64,000 nt of DNA from Youngiibacter multivorans (GCF_017873395.1 NZ_JAGGKC010000020.1:13307-77306), one strand, 5' to 3'. Positions 1 to 7,560 are shown, counted from the first letter of the stretch. Made by a program: numbers and translations. Notes: a model not told the origin generated them from the sequence alone.

Positions 1-395
1 CAAGGCAGTTGCCTGAATCTGGCGTATGCAAGTGGTCCCAGGAACATAAGGACTATAGAAACATAAATGCCGATGCCGAGGAAGATAATGCCCATCGTGC
101 CATTACCCAATCCAGTCAGTATGTTCAGCCCGATGAATATGGCAGTCCATATCACACTCATTCGCAATGCCCTGCCTCTCGTCTCAGGCTTTAGGGCTGC
201 AGCAGCTGCAAAGGCAGCCAAAGCTATGGGGATAGCTGATACCAGAAACATCATACTGACATTTGCCGCCCTGATATCATCCGGAATTTTTGTAGGATCC
301 TCCTGTCTGAGAACGATTGAGACAGTAAACTCTATGATTAGAGTTAATATGAACATCAATAGACCCACTATAATATCCTTAAACAGATTTTTCAT
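1..395 (-). CDS. Membrane protein, partial (cut by window start)
   Basis: The reading frame starts at an ATG at 395 and stays open to the window edge, giving about 131 residues without a stop. A clear GGGAGGT ribosome binding site lies just upstream. The protein begins MKNLFKDIIVGLLMFILTLI and shows about four hydrophobic segments (roughly residues 8-28, 48-66, 80-98 and 102-122) separated by short charged loops, so it is an integral membrane protein. It follows the membrane gene at 408-719 by 12 bases and is probably in the same operon. I do not recognise the family. The C-terminus lies outside the window. Confidence 0.7.
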   Translation of the reverse strand, partial: MKNLFKDIIVGLLMFILTLIIEFTVSIVLRQEDPTKIPDDIRAANVSMMFLVSAIPIALAAFAAAAALKPETRGRALRMSVIWTAIFIGLNILTGLGNGTMGIIFLGIGIYVSIVLMFLGPLAYARFRQLP

Positions 396-407
396 GATGA
401 ACCTCCC

Positions 408-719
408 TTAGTGCGGAAAAAGCACCTCACCAGCAGCAAACATGATCAGAAGCAGCCCGAATGCGCCACAAATGAACGCTATCAGAGAAAATTCCTTCTT
501 GAACAGAGACTTCAGGAATGCGAAAAATGAAAGCGACCCGACCAGGAATGCTGAAATCATGATAATCGCAGCTGGCATATTTCCAAAGAACCCTTCACCT
601 CCAGTGTGGAACTCTGGCTTCATAACGAGTCTTCTTGCATAATACAGAATGAAGAAGCCCAATGCGAATGCAACAGACCATCTCCCCGGACTGGTTCCCG
701 GGTATATCCTGAACCTCAT
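408..719 (-). CDS. Small membrane protein, three predicted TM segments
   Basis: This 103-residue protein has hydrophobic stretches near residues 17-32, 47-66 and 76-97 and a basic N-terminus. The frame also contains an ATG at 728, but the GGGAG ribosome site touches that codon, whereas it sits 9 bases before the ATG at 719, so 719 is the better start. A TATAAT-like -10 hexamer at 742-747 lies upstream. The gene is followed directly by another membrane protein gene, suggesting a two-gene operon downstream of the terminated fru operon. The family is not recognised. Confidence 0.65.
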   Translation of the reverse strand: MRFRIYPGTSPGRWSVAFALGFFILYYARRLVMKPEFHTGGEGFFGNMPAAIIMISAFLVGSLSFFAFLKSLFKKEFSLIAFICGAFGLLLIMFAAGEVLFPH

Positions 720-867
720 CCTAATCATCTCCCGCCATTAAATTATACCCTTCACCTACATATTAACACTTGCATATAATAGCTGATATCCTTCAGCGCC
801 TTTGAAAACCCTTGTATTTCAATGTTTACAGAAAATTTATAGGGAATTCCAAAATCGTCTATAACAA

Positions 868-901
868 ACAACCCTGAAGGCTTCTTAACCTTCAGGGTTG
901 T
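868..901 (-). terminator. Intrinsic terminator of the fru operon
   Basis: A perfect 13-bp inverted repeat (ACAACCCTGAAGG and its complement) encloses an 8-base loop and is followed on the minus strand by the T-rich tail TTTGTTAT. It lies 10 bases past the stop codon of the PTS IIBC gene and ends the fruR-fruK-IIA-IIBC transcript. Confidence 0.85.
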
Positions 902-911
902 CATGATCATT

Positions 912-2288
912 TTATGCTTCGAACTTCTCTCTCTTCTTGAGTGCCGCGAGCATTACTCCGCCGACTACAGTTCCTATTACTATTGACAGGAAGTACATCG
1001 GAAGATTTCCTACCGCATTAGGTATTGGAAGTACGAATATTCCACCGTGTGGTACTGCAAGAGTAGCCTTGAATATCATTGAAAGTGCTCCGGTTATAGC
1101 TGATCCCACCATTATCGAAGGTATTACCCTCAGAGGATCTGCTGCTGCGAAAGGTATTGCGCCTTCAGTTATGAATGAGGCTCCAAGTGCCCATGCTGCC
1201 TTTCCTGCTTCTCTTTCTTCCTCTGTGTACTTGTTCTTTGCAAGTACTGTTGAAAGTGCTATCGCAAGAGGAGGTACCATTCCTGCTGCCATTACAGCTG
1301 CCATGATCATCGAAGGTTCACCGCTGGCAATAGTTGCTGCTCCGAATGTGTAAGCCGCCTTGTTTACCGGTCCTCCCATGTCAAACGCCATCATGAGACC
1401 AAGTATTGCTCCAAGCAATCCAGCGTTTGCTCCGCTGAGGCCCTTAAGCCATGCAACCATAGTGTCGTTTATTGCCTTTACCGGTCCGCCAAGAACAAAT
1501 ATCATGATAAGTCCTACGATCAAAGTTGACAGAACTGGCAGTATGAGTACAGGCATCAGTCCTTCAAGGGACTTTGGAAGCTTTATGAGCTTTCTAAGGT
1601 ATACGACCACATAACCAGCAAGGAAACCGGCCAGCATTCCGCCCAGGAAGCCTGCTCCGACACTTCCTGCAATGAGTCCGCCTACCATACCTGGTACAAG
1701 ACCCGGTCTGTCAGCTATCGAGAACGCTATGTAACCAGCAAGTATTGGAACCATGAGTCCGAATGCTCCGCTTCCGCCGCCCATCTGCATGAGCGCTGCA
1801 GCTATGGAGCCTTCCTGCTCGAAGGCCTTGATACCGAATGCGAAGGAGAATGCTATGAGGAGTCCTCCTGCGACAACGAAAGGAATCATGTATGATACTC
1901 CGGTCATAAGGTGCTTGTAAGCTCCGGTCCTCGACTTCTTCTCCTGAGCCTTGGCTTCAGCAACCTGATCCTGGATGTTAGCTACTGGCTTTGCCTGAGC
2001 AGCTCTCTCAAGAAGACCCTTGGCATCCTTTATCGCATCCTTTACGGATACCTCGATAACGGGAAGCCCCTTGAACCTTTCCTTGTCAACCTTGGTGTCT
2101 ACAGCGAGGATTACCGCACTGGCATTTTTGATATCCTCAGCAGTAATTACGTTCTCAGCTCCGACCGATCCTTGAGTCTCAACCTTGATCTCGTGCCCCA
2201 TCTGCTTCGCAGCCATCTGGAGCGCCTCTGCCGCCATGTAGGTGTGGGCTATGCCAGTTGGGCAAGATGTTACAGCTACAAATTTCAT
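912..2288 (-). CDS. fruA: PTS fructose transporter subunit IIBC
   Basis: This membrane protein takes up fructose and phosphorylates it to fructose-1-phosphate. The IIB domain (about residues 1-100) opens with MKFVAVTSCPTGIAHTYMAA, in which Cys9 is the phosphorylated residue. A hydrophilic Ala/Lys linker leads into the IIC domain (about 125-458), which has many hydrophobic segments and the family features GGPVNKAAYTFG and EGAIPFAAADP. An upstream ATG at 2300 exists, but the AAAGG site fits the ATG at 2288, and the family normally begins MKIVAVT. It is the last gene of the operon, 33 bases after the separate IIA gene, so IIA is not fused here. Confidence 0.93.
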   Translation of the reverse strand: MKFVAVTSCPTGIAHTYMAAEALQMAAKQMGHEIKVETQGSVGAENVITAEDIKNASAVILAVDTKVDKERFKGLPVIEVSVKDAIKDAKGLLERAAQAKPVANIQDQVAEAKAQEKKSRTGAYKHLMTGVSYMIPFVVAGGLLIAFSFAFGIKAFEQEGSIAAALMQMGGGSGAFGLMVPILAGYIAFSIADRPGLVPGMVGGLIAGSVGAGFLGGMLAGFLAGYVVVYLRKLIKLPKSLEGLMPVLILPVLSTLIVGLIMIFVLGGPVKAINDTMVAWLKGLSGANAGLLGAILGLMMAFDMGGPVNKAAYTFGAATIASGEPSMIMAAVMAAGMVPPLAIALSTVLAKNKYTEEEREAGKAAWALGASFITEGAIPFAAADPLRVIPSIMVGSAITGALSMIFKATLAVPHGGIFVLPIPNAVGNLPMYFLSIVIGTVVGGVMLAALKKREKFEA

Positions 2289-2321
2289 CCTTTTGTCCAT
2301 CCTTTCATAATTGTATTTTTG

Positions 2322-2765
2322 TTATTTGAATGCGTTGATGAAGCTTTCGAAATCTGTGCATTTCATCAGGCTTTCCCTGACTTCTTCATGCATCAGCTTT
2401 CTTGATATCTCACTGAGTGCCCTCAGGTGAAGATCGCTTGATTCCTGTGGAACTGCTATTAGGAAGAATAGATGTGCAGGAAGGTCGTCCATGCTCTCGT
2501 AGTCGATCCCATTGTCACTTCTGCCGAAAACTATCGACGCTTCGATTACAGCATCACTCTTTCCGTGAGGGATTGCGATACCCATACCGATTCCGGTTGA
2601 GAATTCAGACTCCCTGTGAAGCACAGCCTTCTTGAATTCATCCTTATCCCTTACCTTGCCGTCAGCAACCAGAATGTCTATAAGCTCTGAAATCACGTCT
2701 GACTTTGTAGTAGAATCAAGTCCGAATTTTACCCTGTCCTTTGAAAACATGTCTATAGTGTTCAT
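2322..2765 (-). CDS. PTS fructose subunit IIA
   Basis: This 147-residue cytoplasmic EIIA of the fructose/mannitol (PTS_IIA type 2) family passes phosphate from HPr to the IIB domain. The active-site histidine is His67 in GIGMGIAIPHGKSDAV. Several starts are possible: 2831 would overlap fruK by 64 bases, and the ATG at 2771 overlaps the fruK stop as ATGA but sits immediately after GGAGGT. The ATG at 2765 (MNTIDMF) has the ideal 6-base spacing, so I chose it. It lies between fruK and the IIBC gene, forming a complete fructose uptake and phosphorylation cassette. Confidence 0.9.
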   Translation of the reverse strand: MNTIDMFSKDRVKFGLDSTTKSDVISELIDILVADGKVRDKDEFKKAVLHRESEFSTGIGMGIAIPHGKSDAVIEASIVFGRSDNGIDYESMDDLPAHLFFLIAVPQESSDLHLRALSEISRKLMHEEVRESLMKCTDFESFINAFK

Positions 2766-2767
2766 TT

Positions 2768-3703
2768 TCATACCTCCGTTATTTTGGTAAAAGCTAGAGA
2801 AAGATACGGTGCAATATCTGAAGGAGTGCATGCCTGCGTTCCTTCAAGAGTTACAGTTGCGGCCCCGAATGCCTGTGCATTGGCAAGGGTCTCCTTGTCG
2901 TCAAGGCCTTTCAGCCTTGCATACACCAGCGCAGCTACCATCGAATCACCAGCTCCTACAGTGCTCTTTACCGGCACCTTCAGGCCTTTTGCCCGAAATG
3001 CCCTGTCCTTGGTCACATACATGCTTCCATCACCGCCAAGTGAAACCATCACCTTGCCGACTCCCTTGTCCATCAGCCGTCTGGCTGCTGCAAGTATGTC
3101 CTCATCACTCTCAAGCTTTCTTCCTTCAAGGAGGGATAGTTCAAAGTCATTAGGCTTTACTGCATCGGGTCCTGCCTTAAGAGCTTCCTCGAAAAGTTCA
3201 CCCTCAGCATCCACCAGCACATATGCTCCCCTGTTCTTCGCGATCTCTGTCAGTGTCCTGTATATGTCCTTGGGCACTGATGAACTGGCACCGCCCGACA
3301 AGACCACCGTATCACCAGATTTGACTATTTTCTCGAATTTTCCCAGGAACTCTTCAAGCTCATCCTTTTCGATTACCGCTCCCGGTTCGTTAATGTCAGT
3401 AAACTCATTCTTAACTCTGTCGACCACCTTGGTATTTGTCCTTGTATTTCCTCTGATTGATACAAAGTCTGAATCAATCCCCTTGCTCTTAAGCTCCCTG
3501 AGAAAAAGCTCCTTGAGGTTTCCACCCAGGAATCCCGTGCATATCGACTGCACTCCGAATTCCTTAAGTACCTTAGATACATTTATGCCTTTTCCGCCGA
3601 TGTCCTGCCTTACCGATAAAGCCCTGTTCACCATTCCGGGAGTGAAGTCCTCCAGGATCAGCGTCTTGTCAAGGGCCGGGTTAAGCGTGACCGTTATGAC
3701 CAT
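2768..3703 (-). CDS. fruK: 1-phosphofructokinase
   Basis: This PfkB/ribokinase-family kinase converts fructose-1-phosphate plus ATP into fructose-1,6-bisphosphate. It is 311 residues, the normal family length. The first PfkB signature is DIGGKGINVSKVLKEFG near residue 37, and the second contains the catalytic aspartate in VGAGDSMVAALVY near residue 250. The substrate-binding start MVITVTLNPALDKTL is typical of FruK and LacC. An AGGAG site lies 9 bases before the ATG. The gene follows the regulator fruR by 15 bases and leads into the IIA gene. Confidence 0.95.
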   Translation of the reverse strand: MVITVTLNPALDKTLILEDFTPGMVNRALSVRQDIGGKGINVSKVLKEFGVQSICTGFLGGNLKELFLRELKSKGIDSDFVSIRGNTRTNTKVVDRVKNEFTDINEPGAVIEKDELEEFLGKFEKIVKSGDTVVLSGGASSSVPKDIYRTLTEIAKNRGAYVLVDAEGELFEEALKAGPDAVKPNDFELSLLEGRKLESDEDILAAARRLMDKGVGKVMVSLGGDGSMYVTKDRAFRAKGLKVPVKSTVGAGDSMVAALVYARLKGLDDKETLANAQAFGAATVTLEGTQACTPSDIAPYLSLAFTKITEV

Positions 3704-3718
3704 TTATCGCATCTCCTT

Positions 3719-4477
3719 TCAATCGTGCAGAATCAAAACTCCTGCTTCAGCAAAACTATTCAGGACCTTCGAGTCCGGCTTGCCAGCAGTAATCACTGCA
3801 CTGAAGGCTCTGATCGGGCTTATTACCGAGAAGTTTACCTTACCGAATTTTGACATGTCCGTTACCGCATAAACCTTGTTGGCTGAGTTAACCATGGCCT
3901 TCTTGGTCTGAGCTTCCACAAAGTTAGGTGTGGTAGCTCCATCTTCAACACTAATTCCGTTTACTCCTATGAATGCAATGTCGGCTCTGAAGTTTGAAAG
4001 TGCTCTCTCTGCAAGATGTCCAACCATAGCCCTGGTGTTATGTCTTAATACTCCGCCTGTAAGCACCACTTCTACAGAATCCCTTTCAGACATTAAGGAT
4101 GCTATATCTATCGAATTAGTCACTACTGTGATGTTCTTTGCTGTTATCCGCTTTGCGATCTCAAATGTAGTGGTACCTGAATCCAGGATCACTGTATCTC
4201 CATCACCTACAAGAGCTGCTGCAATATCTCCGATATGCGCCTTGGCATCCTGGTTCTCAGTTGACTTCTCAGTGTATGTCGGTTCGAAGTTTCTCTGGTT
4301 GATTCCAACTGCTCCACCGTGGGTTCTCGTCAGCAGGTTCTTCTCTTCCATTTCCTGAAGGTCTCTTCTGATTGTAGACTCTGAAACATCAAACGCATCA
4401 GCCAGCTCTGTAACCTTAAGACTGTTTTTCTCTTCAAGCATCGCTGCGATCTTTTCCTGTCTCTCTTCAGCAAACAT
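3719..4477 (-). CDS. fruR: DeoR-family regulator of the fructose operon
   Basis: This 252-residue DNA-binding protein has an N-terminal DeoR helix-turn-helix (about residues 18-55, LKVTELADAFDVSESTIRRD) followed by LTRTHGGAV, and a sugar-phosphate sensor domain with DGDTVILDSGTTTFEIAKRI. FruR proteins usually repress the operon until fructose-1-phosphate binds. An ATG at 4483 is in frame, but AGGAGG lies 1 base from it and 7 bases from the ATG at 4477. The gene is first in the operon, directly behind a strong promoter and an operator-like repeat array, so autoregulation is likely. Confidence 0.92.
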   Translation of the reverse strand: MFAEERQEKIAAMLEEKNSLKVTELADAFDVSESTIRRDLQEMEEKNLLTRTHGGAVGINQRNFEPTYTEKSTENQDAKAHIGDIAAALVGDGDTVILDSGTTTFEIAKRITAKNITVVTNSIDIASLMSERDSVEVVLTGGVLRHNTRAMVGHLAERALSNFRADIAFIGVNGISVEDGATTPNFVEAQTKKAMVNSANKVYAVTDMSKFGKVNFSVISPIRAFSAVITAGKPDSKVLNSFAEAGVLILHD

Positions 4478-4490
4478 CCTCATACCTCCT

Positions 4491-4525
4491 GCTCATTTGT
4501 GCTCGTTTATGCTTGTTCTTGCTCG
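4491..4525 (-). promoter_or_regulatory. Candidate FruR operator: four tandem half-sites
   Basis: On the minus strand the leader contains four copies of a GAGCA-like half-site at about 10-base intervals: GAGCAAGAAC, AAGCATAAAC, GAGCACAAAT and GAGCA. They run from the predicted transcription start to the ribosome site of fruR. Tandem directly repeated half-sites in phase with the helix are typical DeoR-family operators; that FruR binds here is an inference. Confidence 0.6.
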
Positions 4526-4532
4526 CAACCTC

Positions 4533-4561
4533 ATACTATACCGTTATCAAGCCGTTGTCAA
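4533..4561 (-). promoter_or_regulatory. Promoter of the fru operon
   Basis: A perfect -35 TTGACA (4556-4561) is separated by 17 bases from a -10 TAGTAT (4533-4538) on the minus strand. Transcription would begin near 4526, immediately in front of the operator-like repeats. This is a strong sigma-A type promoter. Confidence 0.75.
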
Positions 4562-4656
4562 TACGATTTCATGGAAAATAATATGAATCTTTTTTCATAT
4601 ATGAGCACATTCGCGCAAAATCAACAGCTGCGCCAGATGCCAATTATGGAGAAACG

Positions 4657-4697
4657 TAAAAAACGGAATCCGGTTCATCTTAACGAACCGGATTCCG
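4657..4697 (-). terminator. Intrinsic terminator of the GNAT gene
   Basis: A perfect 13-bp stem (CGGAATCCGGTTC and complement, loop of 8) is followed on the minus strand by TTTTTTA. It lies about 45 bases downstream of the acetyltransferase stop codon and insulates the fru promoter. Confidence 0.85.
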
Positions 4698-4742
4698 CCT
4701 GTTTCCATATTCAAAACCTTATACTATCTCAAATTATACTAA

Positions 4743-5240
4743 TCAATCATAGTCCCTTATGCTCATGGAGAACATCGCCACGCTATACCATTTTCCGAAC
4801 TTTCGCCCTACGTTTTCAAATGTACCCACATGCTTGAATCCAAAGGACTCCACAAGCGCCACACTTCCGGGATTCGGCAGCGTGACTCCCGCGATTACGG
4901 TATATATGCCCATTATCCTCAGCCTTTCAATCAGTTCTTCCACCAGGGCCTTACCGATTCCTTTCCTGTGATGGACATCCGCAACATAAACCGACAGCTC
5001 AGATGTCGGATCATAAGCCTTACGGTCTCTGAATCGCCCGGCATAGGCATAGCCGACGACATCCCCGTCCTCTTCCATCACTATCCAGGGATAATCCTTA
5101 ATGACCTTGGATATCCTTCTTGCCATCTCAACCTCATCAGGAGGTTCAAGCTCGAAAGAAACGGCATTGTCTGTAACGTAGCGCCTGTAAATGTCAGTTA
5201 TCTCCCTTGCATCGGATAGTTTCACATCTCTAATAAGCAT
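4743..5240 (-). CDS. GNAT N-acetyltransferase, phosphinothricin acetyltransferase-like
   Basis: This 165-residue cytoplasmic enzyme has the layout of the PAT/Bar subgroup of GNAT acetyltransferases. It begins MLIRDVKLSDAREITDIYRR, has FELEPPDEVEMARRI near residue 31, and ends in a WYSVAMFSMSI strand. The acetyl-CoA binding motif A is DVHHRKGIGKALVEELIERL near residue 88. Members acetylate phosphinothricin, methionine sulfoximine/sulfone or similar amino acids; which substrate applies here cannot be told. An AAGGGG site precedes the ATG. The gene appears monocistronic, with its own terminator. Confidence 0.85.
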   Translation of the reverse strand: MLIRDVKLSDAREITDIYRRYVTDNAVSFELEPPDEVEMARRISKVIKDYPWIVMEEDGDVVGYAYAGRFRDRKAYDPTSELSVYVADVHHRKGIGKALVEELIERLRIMGIYTVIAGVTLPNPGSVALVESFGFKHVGTFENVGRKFGKWYSVAMFSMSIRDYD

Positions 5241-5319
5241 CCGTATAACCCCTTCTTGGCCATGCCCGATTTCTTACCTAAAGGATAGCACAAGGAAGAA
5301 ATAAATTGTAGATACTCTC

Positions 5320-6225
5320 TTATTCTGTAAGCCTTACCTCGAACCTTGATGTGAAAAAGTCAGTCTCCGGATATATTTCATTCACTATGTCGTATAGTCC
5401 AAGAACCCTGAAAGACATGTTCCTGTCATCTCCATTATCCTCATATGTGATTATCTCGACCTTCATAAGTACCAGGTCATTGAAATCAACATGGGTATTG
5501 TTATCCAGATTATACTTACTCGTAGTGATGGCTTCAGGAGAAAGGCTGAATATGTACTGTGTCCTTCCCTGAGCGAGTATCGTGTTGAGGTCTGTCTTTA
5601 TCTGGGAGTCCACACCGTTCTGCAGGTCAATGCCATCTGAATAATTTACAGTGAAATAGATCTTTCCTGTTGCAGGGTCAGTGACTATGGAGCATTCCTT
5701 CTTCTCTATCCTATCTGCCAGTCCCACTTCCACATGATCCCAAAGGGTATTTATTGAATTCAATTCAGGCGCTTTGACATAGTTGATGAATGGAAGCGCT
5801 TCACCGTTCCACACCCTCGTCAGCTTGGCTGTTGCATCAGCTGAAATCAAGGAATCCGTTGCGAATAGTCCTCCAAACAGAGTCTCAACCTTCTGGCTAA
5901 CCTTCACCGACAGTGTTTTTGTGGCTTTGCTCACATAAGTCTTCTGGACAGTAAGCTCTGACTTGAACAGAGAGTTCTCGACGTTTGCATCAGCATATTC
6001 ATATATGAGCGTATCAAGTGCGCTATCAGTTATCATGTCAACAGACTGAGCTCCTGCAAGAGCCGCAGCATCAGCTGCATTCTGAAGCTGCACCTTCTGC
6101 AGCGTTACGAGTCCATAATCGAGAACGAATGCCCCGATGGACAAAAACAGTGTCATCATCATCGCAGCAGCAACGAGTACCTGACCTTCTTCTTCCTTTT
6201 TCAGTCTTCCTAACATCTTAAGCAT
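5320..6225 (-). CDS. Tad-like (TadE/TadG-type) pilus assembly protein
   Basis: The 301-residue protein has a short basic N-terminus with a KKEEEGQVLVAAAMMMTLFL leader, one transmembrane helix (about residues 20-40) and the QNAADAAALAGAQ segment that defines the putative Flp pilus-assembly TadE/G-like N-terminal domain. The rest (about 60-301) would be outside the membrane and has no obvious domain. The frame opens at a GTG at 6234, but GAGGT is placed for the ATG at 6225. No other tad/flp genes (TadA ATPase, prepilin, CpaB) lie nearby, so this is an orphan. Its role as a minor pseudopilin is inferred from the N-terminus only. Confidence 0.75.
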   Translation of the reverse strand: MLKMLGRLKKEEEGQVLVAAAMMMTLFLSIGAFVLDYGLVTLQKVQLQNAADAAALAGAQSVDMITDSALDTLIYEYADANVENSLFKSELTVQKTYVSKATKTLSVKVSQKVETLFGGLFATDSLISADATAKLTRVWNGEALPFINYVKAPELNSINTLWDHVEVGLADRIEKKECSIVTDPATGKIYFTVNYSDGIDLQNGVDSQIKTDLNTILAQGRTQYIFSLSPEAITTSKYNLDNNTHVDFNDLVLMKVEIITYEDNGDDRNMSFRVLGLYDIVNEIYPETDFFTSRFEVRLTE

Positions 6226-6326
6226 CGCACTCACCTCAACTATAATATTTATATCAAACGATTAAATGTGATTCGATTTTAACATAAAATATAACATTAA
6301 TAACAATGCTTAACTTATATTTATTA

Positions 6327-6359
6327 TTGTCAACCGAGTTTTTTCGATATTAATATAAT
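6327..6359 (+). promoter_or_regulatory. Possible promoter for the GEMM-like leader
   Basis: TTGTCA at 6327-6332 and the overlapping TAATAT/TATAAT hexamers at 6351-6359 could form a promoter reading toward the SWIM-domain gene. The spacing is 18 bases to TAATAT and 21 to TATAAT. The 370-base gap between the two flanking genes is otherwise AT-rich with no reading frame. Confidence 0.35.
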
Positions 6360-6423
6360 TAGTTTTAAAATAGAATAGCTATATTCGTTAACCATTTCAT
6401 AAATGAGTGTTTTTTTAAGCACA

Positions 6424-6505
6424 GCCTTCGACAGCAAACATCTAATTCCACTATAAGACGCAAAACTACGGATACCTGTTATCCGTTGCGGCTTGCTGGT
6501 TACTG
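6424..6505 (+). ncRNA. Candidate c-di-GMP-I (GEMM) riboswitch
   Basis: The segment carries the two hallmark blocks of class I c-di-GMP riboswitches in the right order: AGCAAAC (6433-6439) and GACGCAAAACTACGG (6457-6471). CAGCAA (6432-6437) pairs with TTGCTG (6493-6498) to close the aptamer, and ACGGAT pairs with ATCCGT to form the second hairpin. The 3' block GTTGCGGCTTGCTG resembles the consensus GUAGCYGGGUUGCC. The G before CAAA that contacts the ligand is kept. The P1b hairpin is weak and lacks the GAAA tetraloop, so the RNA may be degenerate or a variant. It lies about 100 bases before the SWIM-domain gene. Confidence 0.5.
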
Positions 6506-6603
6506 AAATAATTAAATTTCGTCAAAAATCCCTTCTGAAGCAATTAAGGCACCGAAATGCTATCATAAAGTCAGAACCACGTGTAGAAATGGAGGATACA
6601 ACC

Positions 6604-6912
6604 TTGAAGCTGAAGGATTCACTTGGAAATGACCTAATTTCACGACTCGCGACACCATCCAACATAAGACTGGGGGAAGAGATCTTCAAATCAGGAGGAG
6701 TCGAGATCCTCTCATGTGACGATAATAAGGCGACAGCTAAAGTATCAGGTGGACAGACAAAAATGACAGAGATCGAAGGAACTGAGGATATGACAATGTG
6801 GAAGTGCTCATGTCTTGGAAAGCGAACCACTATCTTCTGCAAGCACTGCGTTGCCCTGGCGATTGCATTTGTAGAAACGGATATTTCTTCAACAGATCCT
6901 CCAGTAGAATAA
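6604..6912 (+). CDS. Small SWIM zinc-finger protein
   Basis: The 102-residue protein ends in a SWIM zinc-binding motif, CxC-x8-CxH (Cys68, Cys70, Cys79, His81) followed by a hydrophobic helix VALAIAFVE. SWIM domains bind DNA or protein; they usually accompany SNF2 helicases or MULE transposases, but here the domain is almost alone. The frame is open from 6493, inside the GEMM-like RNA. The only good ribosome site, GGAGG at 6591-6595, is 8 bases before a TTG at 6604, which I take as start. The gene is monocistronic and its function is unknown. Confidence 0.65.
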   Translation: MKLKDSLGNDLISRLATPSNIRLGEEIFKSGGVEILSCDDNKATAKVSGGQTKMTEIEGTEDMTMWKCSCLGKRTTIFCKHCVALAIAFVETDISSTDPPVE

Positions 6913-7032
6913 AATAATGCTTAAGTTATGAAATAAATTGGTATTCCCCACCCAAAAGGAGCCCATATCTATTTCCGATTCTTCATGAGATCACATACTT
7001 CATATATAATCAGTGCAATCCTCAAATAAATG

Positions 7033-7071
7033 TACCCTGCCTGGCAGCCTTAGTTGACTGCATGGCAGGGT
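7033..7071. terminator. Inverted repeat, possible bidirectional terminator
   Basis: TACCCTGCC-TGGCAG and its imperfect complement CTGCATGGCAGGGTA flank a short loop. It sits between the SWIM-domain gene and the GH1 relic, followed by short T-rich stretches on both strands, and could end transcripts from either side. Confidence 0.5.
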
Positions 7072-7076
7072 ATGTT

Positions 7077-7301
7077 TCATTATTTCTCAGGATACTCTCC
7101 AAAGACCAGAACATCAGAGTAGAAATGGTTTATGAGGTTCTTCTTGAGTGTAAGCTCAACATCATCAGGATTGCATGTGTTCGGATAAGTCGTGAGCATG
7201 CAGCCCATCTGGCTTCCTGGAATTATCCTGTGGCAGTCTTCAGTTACAAGTGCTGATGCCACAAACTGGTGATGCAGGGCCTGGAACACAACCTCTTTTT
7301 A
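7077..7301 (-). pseudogene. Relic of a GH1 6-phospho-beta-glucosidase
   Basis: The minus-strand frame encodes about 72 residues that follow the middle of GH1 6-phospho-beta-glucosidases (BglA/AscB type): KEVVFQALHHQFVASA, then HRIIPGSQMGCMLTTYPNTCNPDDV and a final GEYPEK. In intact enzymes the matching core reads like QALHHxLVASA...GCMLA...YPYTCNPxDV. A TAA stop lies directly upstream in frame and another directly after the YPEK end. Neither the N-terminal half nor the catalytic C-terminal ENG region is present. It is therefore a decayed fragment, stranded next to the IS605-type element. Confidence 0.75.
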
Positions 7302-7370
7302 TTCTCCATCCGGACAATTATCTGGAATGATCCACGCTGTTGTGAACGGATGTCTTATTATACTTTGAAA

Positions 7371-7560
7371 CTTTCATGACTAAAGTCACGAGATTCTTGG
7401 GAACAGAGCATACTTAGCGGCTTATTTCTTTGCAACCAGAGGTTTCTCTTTTTTTACCAAGCTATCCCCGCAATTCCTGCGGTTCCTATTTGCTTCATAT
7501 CACTAAGACCCTGGAGTCAGAGCTCTTATCCTGAGTCCTTCAGCCAGTATATTTCTTGCT
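7371..7560 (-). ncRNA. Predicted omega-RNA (reRNA) of TnpB
   Basis: TnpB proteins use an RNA made from the 3' end of tnpB and the right end of the element. Here, past the tnpB stop on the minus strand, CCGCA-GGAAT-TGCGG forms a hairpin, AACC-TCT-GGTT a small one, and the right-end hairpin CGTGACT-TT-AGTCATG is followed by a TTTCAA-like terminus at 7364-7370. The guide would then be copied from the flank just beyond, about 7345-7363. The 5' limit is approximate; this is inferred from the known family, not shown directly. Confidence 0.55.

Noticed and set aside
2784..3872. Long 362-residue plus-strand open frame opposite fruK
   Set aside because: It lies antisense to fruK and fruR, has no ribosome site and a low-complexity Ser/Leu-rich product, as expected from the complementary strand of a real gene.
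4499..4837. Plus-strand open frame across the fru promoter and GNAT terminator
   Set aside because: It runs through an excellent terminator and promoter on the other strand and has no ribosome site.
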